Position numbers and translations under genes: made by a program. 64,000 nucleotides of DNA from Sporothrix humicola (Eukaryota > Ascomycota > Sordariomycetes > Ophiostomatales > Ophiostomataceae): assembly GCA_021396245.1 (NCBI GenBank), contig WNYE01000033.1:124001-188000 (forward strand), read 5' to 3'. Within the stretch, counting starts at the first letter, position 1; each line of letters begins with the position of its first letter. Under the pieces are notes generated by a model that made no database searches, was not told the DNA's origin, and saw nothing but the letters and a program-made list of their open reading frames with translations. This document shows positions 1 through 11,944 of this stretch, piece by piece.

Positions 1-194
1 TTTATCATTGGCTGCCTCGATCACTTTCTGATATGGCACTTTCCTCTTGCTGTTGGATGCACAAGTATAAACGTCCCCCCCACGCCCACTTACATCCCAC
101 GCCATCCTTCTTCAGCTTCGTCACCCCCACGCCATTCTTTAACGACAATTCATACATTGACGACACAAGGGAATATCAGCCTTTCGTTTCAAAC

Positions 195-3117
195 ATGGCA
201 GGCATGCATGAGGAGACGAGGACTGTAAGCCTCATCCCTCAGAATGTCTGCACTCTTTGCCGTCTCGAGCTGCCGCGTCTGGGAAGAAAGACCGACATGC
301 ACCATCCACCCCAGCACGAGCATGAGCACTCCTGGCAGACCGATGTTATCGGATGTATGTCCTTTCCCCTTCACTTACTCCGTATCGATGATCGTCGCTG
401 ACTCTGAAAATTTTAGTTGTCGATTTGAGCGGCCGTGAGACTGTCTTTGGACACCCGGCTGGGCGCCCAGATGTTTTTGCGTTCAAGACCAATCTACAAA
501 TCATGGCACAGTTTCCAGTAACAGACGCCATCAATGACCAGGAGAGTCTAGACCACATTCTCGTCGTCAAACGCAAGAATACAGAGACTTTGCGCAACCG
601 TCCACGAAAGGCCACGCTTGTTCTCTCGCAGAGGAGCGGCAGCAGCAACAGCGACTACCACCCTGAAGACATCAGCAACCGCGACCGGCGACCCCTCTAC
701 TTTGTCCACACCAGCTGCTGGAAAGTCGCCCGTCAACTCCATGAGCTGCCACAGCAGACTGAAACTGAATCCCAGAGACCAGCCAGTCCTTGGACGTTTG
801 TTCGCCTGTTCCGCCTCGCCCAGCAGACTAGGCACATCGTTCCAAGCAGCCACAAAGATCGCAAAAGCGAGTACCGTGGAGCCTTGTCCGGCTTGCTCCC
901 AGCCCATATCTGGCGTTATGATGATCAGGCCCTGTCGAGCCACGCACCGGCTTCTCTGTACACCACCGGCCTCGCGAGCCTCTGCCGTAGAGCGACGACA
1001 GTGCTGCCGACTGAGCTGCAGCGGAAGGTATCGACACACGTGGACAGTGGCCTTGCAGCGTCCCTTCTCCGAACCGTGGAGACGATCACCACTCTCGACA
1101 GCCTCATTCAGCCACTCCACGCGAAAGACGGGAAAGGCGATGGCGGTAGCTACAGCAGCCTGCCACTCTTCCGCCCGCTTCTCACCCTCAACCCGCCGCC
1201 GCCCAGACGCAGAGATGCCGGCTACGAGACATATCTCCTCGCCCGTACAGTGAGGCTGTTTGGCGTGCCCCATGTCCAAGACCTACGCCAAGTCGCCTGC
1301 ACAAATGAAGAGCTCAACGCTCTCCTCCAAACCCCTAGCACTGCCGGCAGTCGACGCCCCTAGGATGGGTGGATTCAACTTGCCAAGGGCATGCAGATTA
1401 CTGGCATGAAAGCCTGGATTGGGTCCCTCGGCCTCTTGGCCTTCTGTGTCCAATATGTCGACGGCTCGCAGTCCGACGTTTTGGGAACACTCCTCCCTGA
1501 TCCTCACTTGCGCGTTTTGGTCCAACACAAGACGTTCCGTACCGACCAGACCAGCGTCACCCTCATGCGAGACGTAAGTTGATTGCCTCTTTTATTATGG
1601 CACCTTGTCTGTGGTATTGGATAAATTACAAACATACAAACATATTAACAAAATCAAAATGGCAGGACATCAAGATCCTCTCCCTCATGGCCGGCGGCGA
1701 CGTGCAAAGCCAGGATCCTGCGGAGTGGCCCAAGCGCGTGATTTGGGATGCCAACGTAAACGCCCAACTTGTCACTGCTACTGGTCTGATAAGAATGGTC
1801 GACACCACCGCGTTCCCAGCCGAGCCCCGGTACTACCCAGGCCGACGTGTCTGCCAATATCTACCGTTACAGCTCCGTGTCGACCGTGGCGGCCGCCGGC
1901 TCGAGCATGCCACCGGACTCACAATCTACTGCCGTCCTGAAGGCATCATCGGTGCCACGGCTCATTTTGGCATCGATGGCCTGACCGAGTCGACCGACCG
2001 GCGCCACATTGGTTGCAAGCACGGTTTGCCCGTCCACCTCCGCTTACTTCCCGATGAGTTTGTGACTTTTGTCAGCCTTCGTCTGCCAGTCCCCGGCGAC
2101 CGTGGACCATCGATTATTGTACTTGTGTATCCCCTGTAATTGACGTTTTACCTCTCACCCCGTACGCCTTTGCTAATAATTCCAGATCTCTACCAGCTTC
2201 CAGAGCGTCGCCTTGTTTGGCAGCGCTTATCGCTCGTTTGGGCCCGGCGTCTCCGCTCCCATCACCGACGGTAGCCACGGCCGTGTGCTCGGCATTGTGG
2301 TCGACAAAATGGCCATCGCCATCGCCAGCGACTGTGTCTGGCGCAATGTTGGCGTCCATGTCGCAGACCCGACCCAGCCGGAGCCCACGCCGGCATTATC
2401 TACCGACGAGAACAAGAACAAGAACAAGAACAGTCCGCCTCCGCCAGCTACCCTCACCCTCCACCGCCCGCTTTCCCCCCCGGCTTCTCTAGATCCCAAT
2501 GACTTCTTATCGACGGCTTTCTTTAGCTCGTTCAGTCTCAAAACTCTAGGCGACAGAATTGGTCTCACCCGCATCCAAGTCTGTCGCAAAGGTGGACTGG
2601 TCATTGGGATGGCCATCCACCAGGTGGACGCCAGAGGCGACAGCCACACCACCATTCTGGGTCGATGGACACCCGAAAGGACAGGCCATACGAACAAGAC
2701 ATTCATCCACGATCTTGATGTCCGTGGCATTCCATTCCCTACTTTAAAATTCGTATTCACGCCCGATGGCACGTTCGTCCAAGATATTGTTGTCATCCGG
2801 CAGCAGGACGAAGACGACCTGATCATCTGGCCCGTCGAAGAAGAAGATTTGATCATTTGGCCCGGTGACATTACCGTCGACTTTGCACAGCACAAGGTAA
2901 GCATTCTTCTTGTTACTATTATCCTTTTACTAATGTAAAACCTTTTATACTAACACACGTCTAGTCTCTTTGCTGGTGGTTTTCGATGGACAGCGACCGC
3001 GTCGAGTTGTGGGAGCAGGCCTCTCTCCCAGTCCAGTTCCCCGACCCGACTGGCGTGCCGGATGCCTACCAGCCAAAGACTCTCTACAATTTTGATGGCA
3101 CGACAGCCTGGGAGTGA
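195..3117 (+). CDS. Family A gene 1: CxxC/HxxCW F-box-like protein with one in-frame UAG
   Basis: Five exons fit the ascomycete splice consensus and join in phase: 195-354, 417-1573, 1666-2118, 2186-2896 and 2965-3117 (TGA). This gives about 877 codons counting the internal UAG. The N-terminus has C19-x2-C22 and, in exon 2, a YFVHTSCWK motif (His151/Cys154), which together could bind one metal ion. An F-box-like helix (LPTELQRKV) follows near residues 248-276. After codon 369 (UAG, 1361-1363) the frame stays open into a segment containing WIGSLG, the YLPLQL...GLTIYC block, and a C-terminal domain with LGRWTPER and the FPTLKFVF block. Four neighbouring paralogs share this order. Function is unknown; the layout suggests a substrate-binding F-box-type protein. 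Without recoding, only 368 residues would be made. The start ATG is supported by conserved exon-1 phase in all copies. It is the first gene of the tandem array. Confidence 0.82.
1356..1370 (+). other. In-frame UAG in hairpin loop (site A, gene 1)
   Basis: The UAG at 1361-1363 follows CGCCCC and is followed by GATGGG. GCCC (1356-1359) can pair with GGGU (1367-1370), leaving the stop in a 7-nt loop. Family A genes 3 and 5 encode Trp at the matching place (GSPW). This is a candidate A-to-I editing site (UAG to UGG), an inference from position and fold. Confidence 0.6.
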
Positions 3118-4194
3118 CACATCTCCCCCGACTTTGCGATACAAAAAAGAGAGGACGTCTGCGGCGATCATAAAGATGGAGACAGACTGCTGGACAGTCA
3201 GGAGCTACTGCCTGCAGTCGTCCTATTACGTTTTAATATCTTTTTTTGCATATTCCTCCTAGACTTCTGCCATCTAGTGGTGAGCCGTGGCTGACTGGAG
3301 ATCACATGACGTCTCTGTATGAGCTACAGCACATGGAGAGTGACGATTCTGTTTGCGAATAAGCGGAGAGCGAGACTGGCTCTTCCTCGAGGAGGTGACG
3401 GAGGAGTGCATACTCTTGAAGAGCCATGTGTGAGAAGAAGTATTTGCTGGGTGGAGGAGTTGAGCAGTGGTTGGTATATTATATTTTGGGACGACAATGT
3501 GAGAGAAATCTACAAAATCTACGACATGCAATAACAAACAATCCCGACCCGGATCATTGAAAAAGTCGTCATGAGAGCTGAAAAAGCTGAAAGAGCTGAA
3601 AGAAAATATGACAGCCGACCATGCATTGTCTTCTGTGAGAGCATATTTTTCTGAACAAGATGTGATGTAATTTGTGCTATGCCATCTTGTTCACTCTCCT
3701 TCCTTGAAAAGACCCAGACATTAAAACATGTTAGCCTATACTTGCCACTCAGGAAACAAAGTATCTTTGGTCACATTTTGATATCTTGCCCTGAATATCT
3801 GATTCGACGATGCTTCATCTGGACCGGCGGAAATAGCTCTGCAGACGGCCCTCCCGACAGCAAACGAACACCACACCAAACCAAAAGAACAATATCAAGT
3901 CCTCCAAAGTATGGCCCATTGTTTTCGATTCTCAAGTCTCAAAGTTGCAGTTTCACCTCGATATCACTCTGTGCTCACATTGACTGTTTGCAGGGCGGAC
4001 GCGTCGGTGGCGAAACCACGTGGACACCTCCCAACTGCGTAGATAAATACGCGCTCTTCCCCCTGTGGGTGTCAAAAGGCAACCCTTCATCTTTTCTCTT
4101 CTTCTTCGTCTTCACCCACACCATTCTAGCTCTACGTTGCTTTCTGGATGAGCGACAATCCTCCTCTCGGCCACCCTATTCCGACTTGTGCAGA
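3118..4194. other. Intergenic region between family A genes 1 and 2
   Basis: I see no supported gene here. A short run of GCTGAAA-like repeats lies near 3575-3605. The 3' half is AT-richer and becomes CT-rich from about 4090, as expected for the promoter and 5' UTR of the next gene. Confidence 0.5.
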
Positions 4195-7100
4195 ATGACG
4201 TCGGCCATGGCAGTCGCCGGACCAGTCACGAGGGTCATCCACGTTGTCGTCCAGCCGTTCTGCATTCTTTATCGGCTCGACCTGCCGGAAGCATTAATCA
4301 AAGGTCATGTCGGTCACCCTCTCTGCCGCAACAACGTTGACAGCTGGGAGACCGATCTTATTTCTTGTATGTTCCCCGTTCACTACAAAGCTTCTCCCTA
4401 GCGAACTACTACTGACAGTCTTCTTTTCTTAGTTTTTGATGCATCTACGGCGGACAACGATGGCCAGTCAGAATCGTCCACGGGACACGTCGATATCCAT
4501 GTTTTCCGGACCGACATCAGGACCGCCAAATGGCCCCCTCATGACTCCACCGCTGGTGAAAATGGAGAAATGAACGCAACATTTGAATTCCGGCGTATGA
4601 ATGTCCAGCATTTGTTCGTGTTCCAAGACGCCCAGACTCAGGACCCGGCTCAGGCCCGGCTCAATAGGACAATGTACTTTATGCACAGTGCCTGTTGGAA
4701 GATTGTTCGACAGCTACCGGCCACGACGGGCTCTAAGCGTTGGTCGTTCCAGCGCATCTTCCGCCTTGCAGAAGACACACGCATGATCGTGCCTCGGAGC
4801 CACAAGGACAGCGACACTGAGTATCAGGGCGGCTTGTCTCACCTTTTGCCCCCAGGCCTTTTGTTCCGTCCCAGTATCCAGCGCCAAACAACGCACCAGA
4901 ACGACCTCTCCTCTCTCTTCATGCTGGCTACCAGTATGCCGCTCGAGCTGCAGCGCCAGATTGCGGCCTCACTCAACAGCGGCCTTGCCGCGTCGTTGCT
5001 TCGAGCGATAGAGACGGCTACGAGAGTCAAAGACTTTGTGCACCACGACACGTTACTTTGCCCAAATCCAAACCTAAATGTCCGGAGCGATCTTCTCCTA
5101 CATTTGAAGCCACGCCAGTCGCAGCACGAACAGAGCAATGAGTCGGTTTATTTAATGGCACGATTTGTGCGTCTCTTTGGCGTCACCTACCTACACGACG
5201 TCCGCTCGACAACTGTCACTCATGAGCAAGGCCAAGTCATTACCATTAAGCAGGCCAACCGCCTGAGGCAAAACCTGCATCGTCTACCTGGCAGCACGTC
5301 GAGCACGACTGGTCCTGGAAGCCCCTAGGAAGGGAAGATCCAGATCCAGACAGGCAAGGACATATTTGGTCTCCGGGTCTGGATCGGGCCGTACGGCATC
5401 GTGACATTCAATATCCTGTACGTTGGCGGACAGGAGTCCAATGTGCTCGGGACTGTGCCTAGGAATCTTGACAGCCGTTGTCTTGTGCAGCACAGACTGT
5501 TTACAGACGACGAGTCCTCCGTATTTGCGGTGCGGGACGTAAGTGACCCTCACCCTTTCGCCCTTTCTTGTTCCGTCTCCCTTACCTTGCTAACAATTTT
5601 CCTCCTGTCGTAGAGTATCAAAATCCTGTCCATTATGTCTGGCCAAGAGCATGAGCATGACCATATGCCGAGTCCAGGGCCCTACGAATGGCCACAGCCG
5701 ACCATTTGGACTGCAGACTCTCACATCATTACAGCCACCGGGCGGATGCACATTGTTGACACTCATCCCTTTCCAGTCGAGCCTCGTCATTACCCGGGCA
5801 GGCGTATTTGCCATTACCTCCCTCTCGCAGTCCTGAACGGCAACCGGATCTCCCGCGCAACGGGTGTAACCTTTTATTGCACGCCGCACGGCATTGTTGG
5901 CGCAACCTCGCACTTTGGCGGGGACGGCCTCGCCGCATCGAAAAGGCGACACCACACCGCATGCACACACAGCACGCCTATCCATATGCAGCTGGCGGCT
6001 GGTGAAGTCATCACCTTTGTTGGCATGCAGGTCCCGGGTATTGGCCGCCCGGACCATGGCACACGCGGACCGGCTCTCGTCGTAAGTGATTCTCTGTCTC
6101 ACTTTTTATTTTATGCCCTAAAGGTTCCCTCTACTAACACTGCTAGATATCGACGAACCACCTGAATATTTTGCTTGTTGGACCCGCCTATGCCTCGCTG
6201 GAAGGCTCGACCTCGGTCCCCATTACCGGCCCGGACAATATCAACCCCGTACTGGGCTTGTTCTTCGATACGATGGCCGTGGGCAGTGACTGTGTGTGGC
6301 ACAACGTTGGCGTCCACATGGAGGACCCCCGCGTAGACCTGTTCCTGCTGGTCACTGTTACCTCTAAGAGTGGCAATGACCAAGATGAGGGTGAAGCCAA
6401 ATTGAGCAACAAGCACGGTGGCGACAACGACAACGTCGATGCTAAAGGATGCACGGATAACAGCCATCACCAAAATCACGATCATGCTGACAGTGTCTCT
6501 GATGACAACGATAACAACGACAACGACAATACTGGCAGCAGTAGCGATGGTGAGGACGACGAGGCGGATGACGACGGAGAGGATGACACGCCCCAGCCGA
6601 TCGCCCTCGTGTTTCATGCCCCTCCAATTCCTCCCTCTGCCGCAGACCGCGATGTCTTTACGGCCTCTGCCTTCTTCTCCGCCTTTAGCTTGGAGATCCT
6701 CAATGAAGGTATCTCCCGCGTTCAAGTCTGCCGCCAAGGAGGACGGGTGGTTGGCATGGCCATCCACCAGATCTACGAAGTAGATGGAGTGTACATGACA
6801 ATCCTGGGGAGGTGGATGCCAGAGGCCACGGACGGGCAGAGCAGCACTTTCGTACGCGACCTCAACCTGAAAGGCAGTTTGTTCCCAGTGCTAAAGTTTA
6901 TCTTCACTCCTGATGGGACGTTTGTCCGGGATGTTGTAGTCGTCGACGGGTCCCAAGATGATGAGGAAGACCTCCTTGTCTGGCCCGGAGACATTGTCAT
7001 CGACACAGCAACACAAAAAGTGAGTAACCCATGACGGATCGTTTCTCCTAGTCATGCATATTGATAACTAACACTTCATCTTCTACAGAACTTTGCGTGG

Positions 7101-7238
7101 TGGTTCTCTGCCGACGGTGACCGTGTCGAGCTCTGGGAACGCGGCTATCTCGAAGTCGTCTTCCCGGGCCCGACAGGTGTGCCCGACGCATACCAACCGA
7201 AACCTTTGAGCAGCTTCGACAGCCCGCTTGGCCAGTGA
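4195..7238 (+). CDS. Family A gene 2: CxxC-variant F-box-like protein with one in-frame UAG
   Basis: Five exons join in phase: 4195-4366, 4433-5538, 5614-6081, 6147-7019 and 7089-7238 (TGA), about 922 codons. Architecture follows gene 1: exon-1 SWETDLIS end, then HSACWKIVRQL and the F-box-like segment MPLELQRQI. The second Cys of the N-terminal CxxC is replaced by Tyr (FCILYRL), so the presumed metal site looks degraded. UAG is codon 356 (5326-5328), at exactly the site used in gene 1. After it the frame continues through WIGPYG, TIWTADSH (Trp at site B is intact), the HYLPL...GVTFYC block and a C-terminal half identical in plan to its paralogs. Exon 4 carries a long Asp/Asn/Glu-rich insert (about 6380-6600) absent from gene 1. 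Start chosen at the first ATG of the phase-conserved exon; a second ATG lies four codons later. Confidence 0.82.
5316..5342 (+). other. In-frame UAG in hairpin loop (site A, gene 2)
   Basis: CCC (5322-5324) pairs with GGG (5332-5334) around the loop CUAGGAA, which holds UAG 5326-5328. UGGA (5316-5319) pairs with UCCA (5339-5342) as an outer stem. The context CCCC-UAG-GA is shared with gene 1. Candidate A-to-I editing site; the fold was drawn by hand. Confidence 0.55.
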
Positions 7239-8336
7239 TAAGCAATGTTTCTGGAGTTTTGTATCGAATTGGGGGCTTAGGACAAGGCGGAGATGGAGTA
7301 CACGGGGAAATGAAAGCTACACTTTTGGCCACTACTCATGGCCGTCATCACCAAAGGTCGTCAACCTTTACAACTGAATGATCCAATACACTCTGCTGCG
7401 TCTACAACAGCCACTCCTTCTGTGAAATGTCATGAAGAACAAATGTTTGATGTGATACGGGTCACTGAAGTCGATAGAATGGGACCGCCGAGACCAAGCA
7501 TAGCGAGTACCTTGGCCTCTCCTAAGCCTCTGTACTTGTTGACTTTTGGGAGTACGGCCAGTTGACATACACGTTCCCTGCAAAATTCTTTAATAGGTTC
7601 CGATCTATGACGGTCAGCGTCCGTGAAAGCAATGCTTGATGGTCAACGCAACGAGCACAAAATATTGACAGAAATTTTTCGCGAAAACGGAGGCGATAAT
7701 AAGGCCTAGTGTACGCCCACCACTGGGTGAGCAGACGGTGCATATGGCTGTCAACTTCGAGGGTCCGCATACCTTGCTCTTGCGGTATCTTCCCTGAACT
7801 TTTGTTTCAAACGCTGCTCATCCGTCCAACGAGATGGCCGTTGAAGAAGAGAGGGTCTTATGAGTTTTGTTGCCCGGCACAATACCGGCCGCGGTGGCCG
7901 CGTTTGATGCCGACTGGTGTTCTCTTTACGCCTTCACCTGAATTAGGCGTACAATGTATCGCACATAGCATGCAGTATGGAGCACACTATGACGAAATTT
8001 CAAGTCCATGAAGGAATACTATGATCAAGTAGCAAAAGTGCCAAAGTGTGAGAGACATGTGAGAAATAGCTGAGAATACTCGATGCGTTTGTGCTGTGAC
8101 GTGGGAAAAAAGTGGGCCCCTGAGCTAAAGTCAATAAATGCACCTTGTGTGCCTCGCCACCGTCGACCTCTCCTACTCTCCTTCCCTTTTACTTTTCTCC
8201 TCGCCAGCCTTCGCTTCTCTCTCTCATACAAGTTATGACACTTGGTGCACTTTCACTCAGCCATCCTCCTTTCGACATCCCTCTCTTCTCTGTACGAGGC
8301 TTGGAATACACGACTATCCATACCTCAAGTGAAGTG
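7239..8336. other. Intergenic region between family A genes 2 and 3
   Basis: No supported gene. From about 8150 the plus strand is strongly CT-rich, typical of a filamentous-fungal promoter/leader for gene 3. Short ORFs here show no family resemblance. Confidence 0.5.
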
Positions 8337-11300
8337 ATGGCCGACCCAGCGCAGCTAGATGGCAATAGCCACCAGCGAATAATCGGCCTCCGCATCGAGA
8401 CCTACTGCGTGATGTGTAGGAAGGGCCTGCCTCCATGCCGGGACAAAGGCAAAATCGGTGCTCCCCTGCAGCACCCGTGCACCGAGAGTTGGGAAACCGA
8501 CGTTATCGCCTGTTAGTCAACCCTCTGGACCGTCGCTTCCCTCACAAACAGCTGCTAACGTTTTGCTTTTCTGATTAGTTTTTGACACCTCGGAGTCTGT
8601 GGTCGATGGGCCGTACCCTGCTGCACCGCTCAGCGTCTATGCCTTCCGGACCTCGTTGGAGACCGAGACATGGCCACCGTATCAGCCGACCGATGCCCGC
8701 GGCGACATGCGCCCAGTCATGGTACTCCGCCGCAGAGACAAAGACGAGCGCAGCGACAAAGACACGGAGGACAGCATCGGCGTCGTCTTTCCACAGCGCA
8801 TCTCTGAAGACGAGACTCATGCGAGCCCCTACCGCGCACTATTCTTTGTGCATGCGGCGTGTTGGAAAGTGGCCAAGCAGGTGCAGGGGCAGCAGACCAG
8901 TCACAGCCGGAAGCCGAAGTCGACTGTATGGACGTTCGGACATTTCTATTGTCTAGCCGACCAGACCAGGCACATCGTTCCGCACGGATGCAGCGATGAC
9001 AATGTCAATGTCGAATACAAGGCAGCTCTCACCGGCATTCTCCCTCACAGCTTCGCCCTTGTTGACGATGACGACGATCCAGATCTGATATCAGCTCCGG
9101 CACCCTTAGCACAAACGACGGCACCAGCGCAGCCCGACACGATGGCACAGCCAAGCACCAACATGGCCACTCTGACGACCCTGCTCCAAATGACACTGCT
9201 TCTGCCTGTTGAGCTCCACGCCCACATTGCAGAGCATGTTGATGGTGGACTAATGGGATCGATCTTGAGATCCATCGAGACAGCGTCTGTTTTTCGAGGC
9301 ATCCTGCGACCGTGGGTTGAAAAAAAGAGCCGAGCCGCCAGGGAATACCCCAGAGTGCAAAATGTTCTGCCCCTCACCATACCCAAGGTAGAACCATACG
9401 GTTGCTTTCTCTTTTTAATGGCCCGGTCTGTCCGCCTTTTCGGCATAGACTATCTTCACGACGTTCAGTTCGTCAAGACGACAGAGGATGGCTTGGAGAA
9501 ACAGGAGCGCCGCCTACGGGCCCGGAGACGGGATGGAACGGCTAACGCGGTCGGTAATGGTAGCCCCTGGGCTACCAAGATACAGATTCGAGGCGGCCAG
9601 AGACTCAAGGGCCTCAGGGTCTGGATAGGCCCGCTGGGTGTTGCCGCTCTTCAACTCTTTTACGTGGATGGTCATTGGTCTACGGTTCTGGGCAGGATTC
9701 CCATGCAAATGAACTCCAGATGCACGGTGCAGGAGAAGGTCTTCACCGACGACCAAACAACCATCCAGAGTTTCCGTGATGTAAGTCTTTGCTTCGTGTC
9801 TATTCCTCCTTTGTCTCTTTCTAATTTCTAACACCATTGTGCTTTTACAGGAAGTCAAAATTTTGGGCCTGTTCGCAGACATAGATGATCTCTTGCGCCC
9901 CAACCCTACCCAGTGGCCAACGAGAACCTTGTAGGACGGGGTCTCCAACATTGGGTGCGAGGCTGATAAGTTGCAGATCGTCGACACTGAAATGTTCCCC
10001 TCCTCTCCCCTCCACTATCACGGCAGACGAGCCCTTAGTTTCCTCCCTCTGCAGCTCGACTTGGGTTCCGACATTCACTGGCCTACAGGTTTAACAATGT
10101 TCTGCCTTCCCAGTGGAGGAGTTTGTGGCGCGACCGTGCACTACGGCGGCGACGGCGTCCGGTCGTCGGCCGCCCGCTTTCACATGGGGTGCCACTGCGG
10201 CATCCCGGTGCACCTCGCATTTCTCCCAGGAGAATATGTCACCTTCGTTGGGCTCAAGGTCAACAATGATATCTCGAACAACCGGGCCATCACTGGCCCG
10301 GCCATCGTCGTATGTACTCAATCTAGGACCTGTCTTGTTTCTTCCATTTCATTTGCTAACACGACTTCAGATCATGACCAACATCGCGCGGAGCTTCTTG
10401 TTCGGCCCACATCACCCCTCCCTGGATGGCACCATGTCCGTTCCCATCACCAACGTGGAACACGATGATCTACCAGTTCTGAAGCTATTCTTCGACAGGA
10501 TGACTATCGACGGATGTTCGTGGAGAAGCATTGGCGCTCAGTCGATGGCGCCGCATTACGTCCCAGAACTGGAGGACGACGGCGACAATAGCCAAGACGA
10601 CAATGACGATGGCGACGACCAAAACCAAGACCAAGACCAAGATCCGAATCCTGTACTACCTCCTCCTCTCCCCTTGGGATGTATACTTCCGGCGCCACGT
10701 TTTATCCCTGATCTCGATGATGGCGAGGATTCGTTTAGACAGACGTCGTTCTTTAGTTATCTTTACCTGGCGGAAGAAGTCGAAGACGACGGCGAAAACA
10801 ATGAAGACGGCGAAGTCATTGAAGACGGGGAAGAAGGGGAAGACGGAATTGCCGCTCTCCAGGTCTGCCGCCGGGGCGAGAGATGCATCGGCTTGGCGAT
10901 TCATCACACCGCTGACAGACCGGTCACCATTCTTGGCAGCTGGCTGCCCGAAGCCGATAGCTCTCAAGGACCCACTCCCGCACCGCGCACGACCATTGAT
11001 GAACTTAACCTCCATGGCACATCGTTTCCTACTCTTCACTTCGCCTTTTCTGCGGACGGCAAGACCGTGACCAACATTTCTGTTCTATCTGACAAGGATC
11101 CTCGTCACGCCGTGGCTATTGGACCCCACGACATTGTTGCTGATACAAAAGTCGCAAAAGTAAGTCGTTTTCCCCCATACTTTCCCTTTCAAATTCTCAT
11201 AATAAAGCTAGCTAACTCACGTCTTTCAGCATATTGTTTGGTGGTTCAGCGACCAGAGAGACCTTGTTGAATCCTGGTATCCTGACTTTATTGAAGTGAT

Positions 11301-11385
11301 GTTCCCCGAGCCTGGTCTGCCTTCTCTGTATCAACCCAAACAGCTGTCGGCGAATGACAGCGAGCTCATTGCAACGGACGAATGA
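8337..11385 (+). CDS. Family A gene 3: CxxC/HxxCW F-box-like protein with one in-frame UAG
   Basis: Exons 8337-8511, 8579-9780, 9851-10309, 10371-11159 and 11230-11385 (TGA) join in phase to about 926 codons. The N-terminus has YCVMCRKGLP, exon 2 has FVHAACWKVAKQV, and the F-box-like part reads LPVELHAHIAEHV. Site A, a stop in genes 1 and 2, here encodes Trp (GSPW, TGG at 9568-9570). Instead, UAG occurs at codon 487 in exon 3 (9932-9934), where genes 1 and 2 encode Trp (VIW/TIW). Downstream the frame continues with IVDTEMF, the GLTMFC block, HMGCHCGIPVHL, the VCRRGERCIGLAI motif, LGSWLP and FPTLHFAF. Exon 4 contains two acidic Asp/Glu-rich inserts (about 10560-10650 and 10775-10850). Unrecoded, the product would be 486 residues. 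Confidence 0.83.
9559..9576 (+). other. Hairpin at site A of gene 3 with genomic UGG
   Basis: GGTAGCC (9559-9565) and GGCTACC (9570-9576) form a perfect 7-bp stem with a 4-nt loop spanning the Trp codon. The homologous codon in genes 1 and 2 is UAG. The stem is therefore present where the Trp state is already genomic. Confidence 0.55.
9922..9945 (+). other. In-frame UAG in hairpin loop (site B, gene 3)
   Basis: GAG (9922-9924) pairs with CUC (9943-9945) and ACC (9926-9928) with GGU (9940-9942), with one bulged A. The 11-nt loop contains UAG 9932-9934 in an RTL-stop-DG context shared with gene 4. Candidate A-to-I editing site. Confidence 0.55.
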
Positions 11386-11944
11386 TAACACTCGAGGGGA
11401 TATTGTTGGCCAGTGTGGTTGTATGTCTTATGAAGGTTTCAGTTGTGGGAACCGGTCACTATTCGATGGTGGTACGCGGAAAGGGGGAAACAGAGTCTAT
11501 GGGAATGAGAATCTACAAGTCAGGTGTAGCAAGAACGAAATGATTGCTGGCTACAATACTTCCGTTTGCTTTCCAGTTATATTTTCTTGCATTCTTTTAT
11601 CGTGGCATACATCAATGGGAAGAAGCGTATGCCATATCATTATACCTGAGAAACAGCGTTTTTTTGTTTAATATTTTATGTTGTTTGGAGTAAAATCTGG
11701 CCACTTTCTGTCGTAAAATATTTTAAATAATTTTATTTGTTCTGAAACTGTGCAGGTAAAACGTAAAAATAAAAGACAAGAATTGTACTCTTTCCTCAAA
11801 TGGAGTTTTCAATCCATGAACAGTCCATTTCCTCCTCTAGACATCATGTATCCCCAATAGTACAAGTTGTAACACACTGTATCAATAATGGACGCAGATA
11901 TGTCATTGACGGCAGCCAGGTCCAGCCAGACGTGCATGATTCGG
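11386..11944. other. Convergent intergenic region
   Basis: Lies between the 3' ends of gene 3 (+) and gene 4 (-). It is AT-rich around 11640-11790, with AATAAA-like strings that could serve 3'-end formation. No gene seen. Confidence 0.5.

Noticed and set aside
1361..5328. UAG at site A being the end of an intron (CCTAG acceptor)
   Set aside because: No donor/branch pair of usual spacing lies upstream, and paralogs encode conserved protein through the same stretch.
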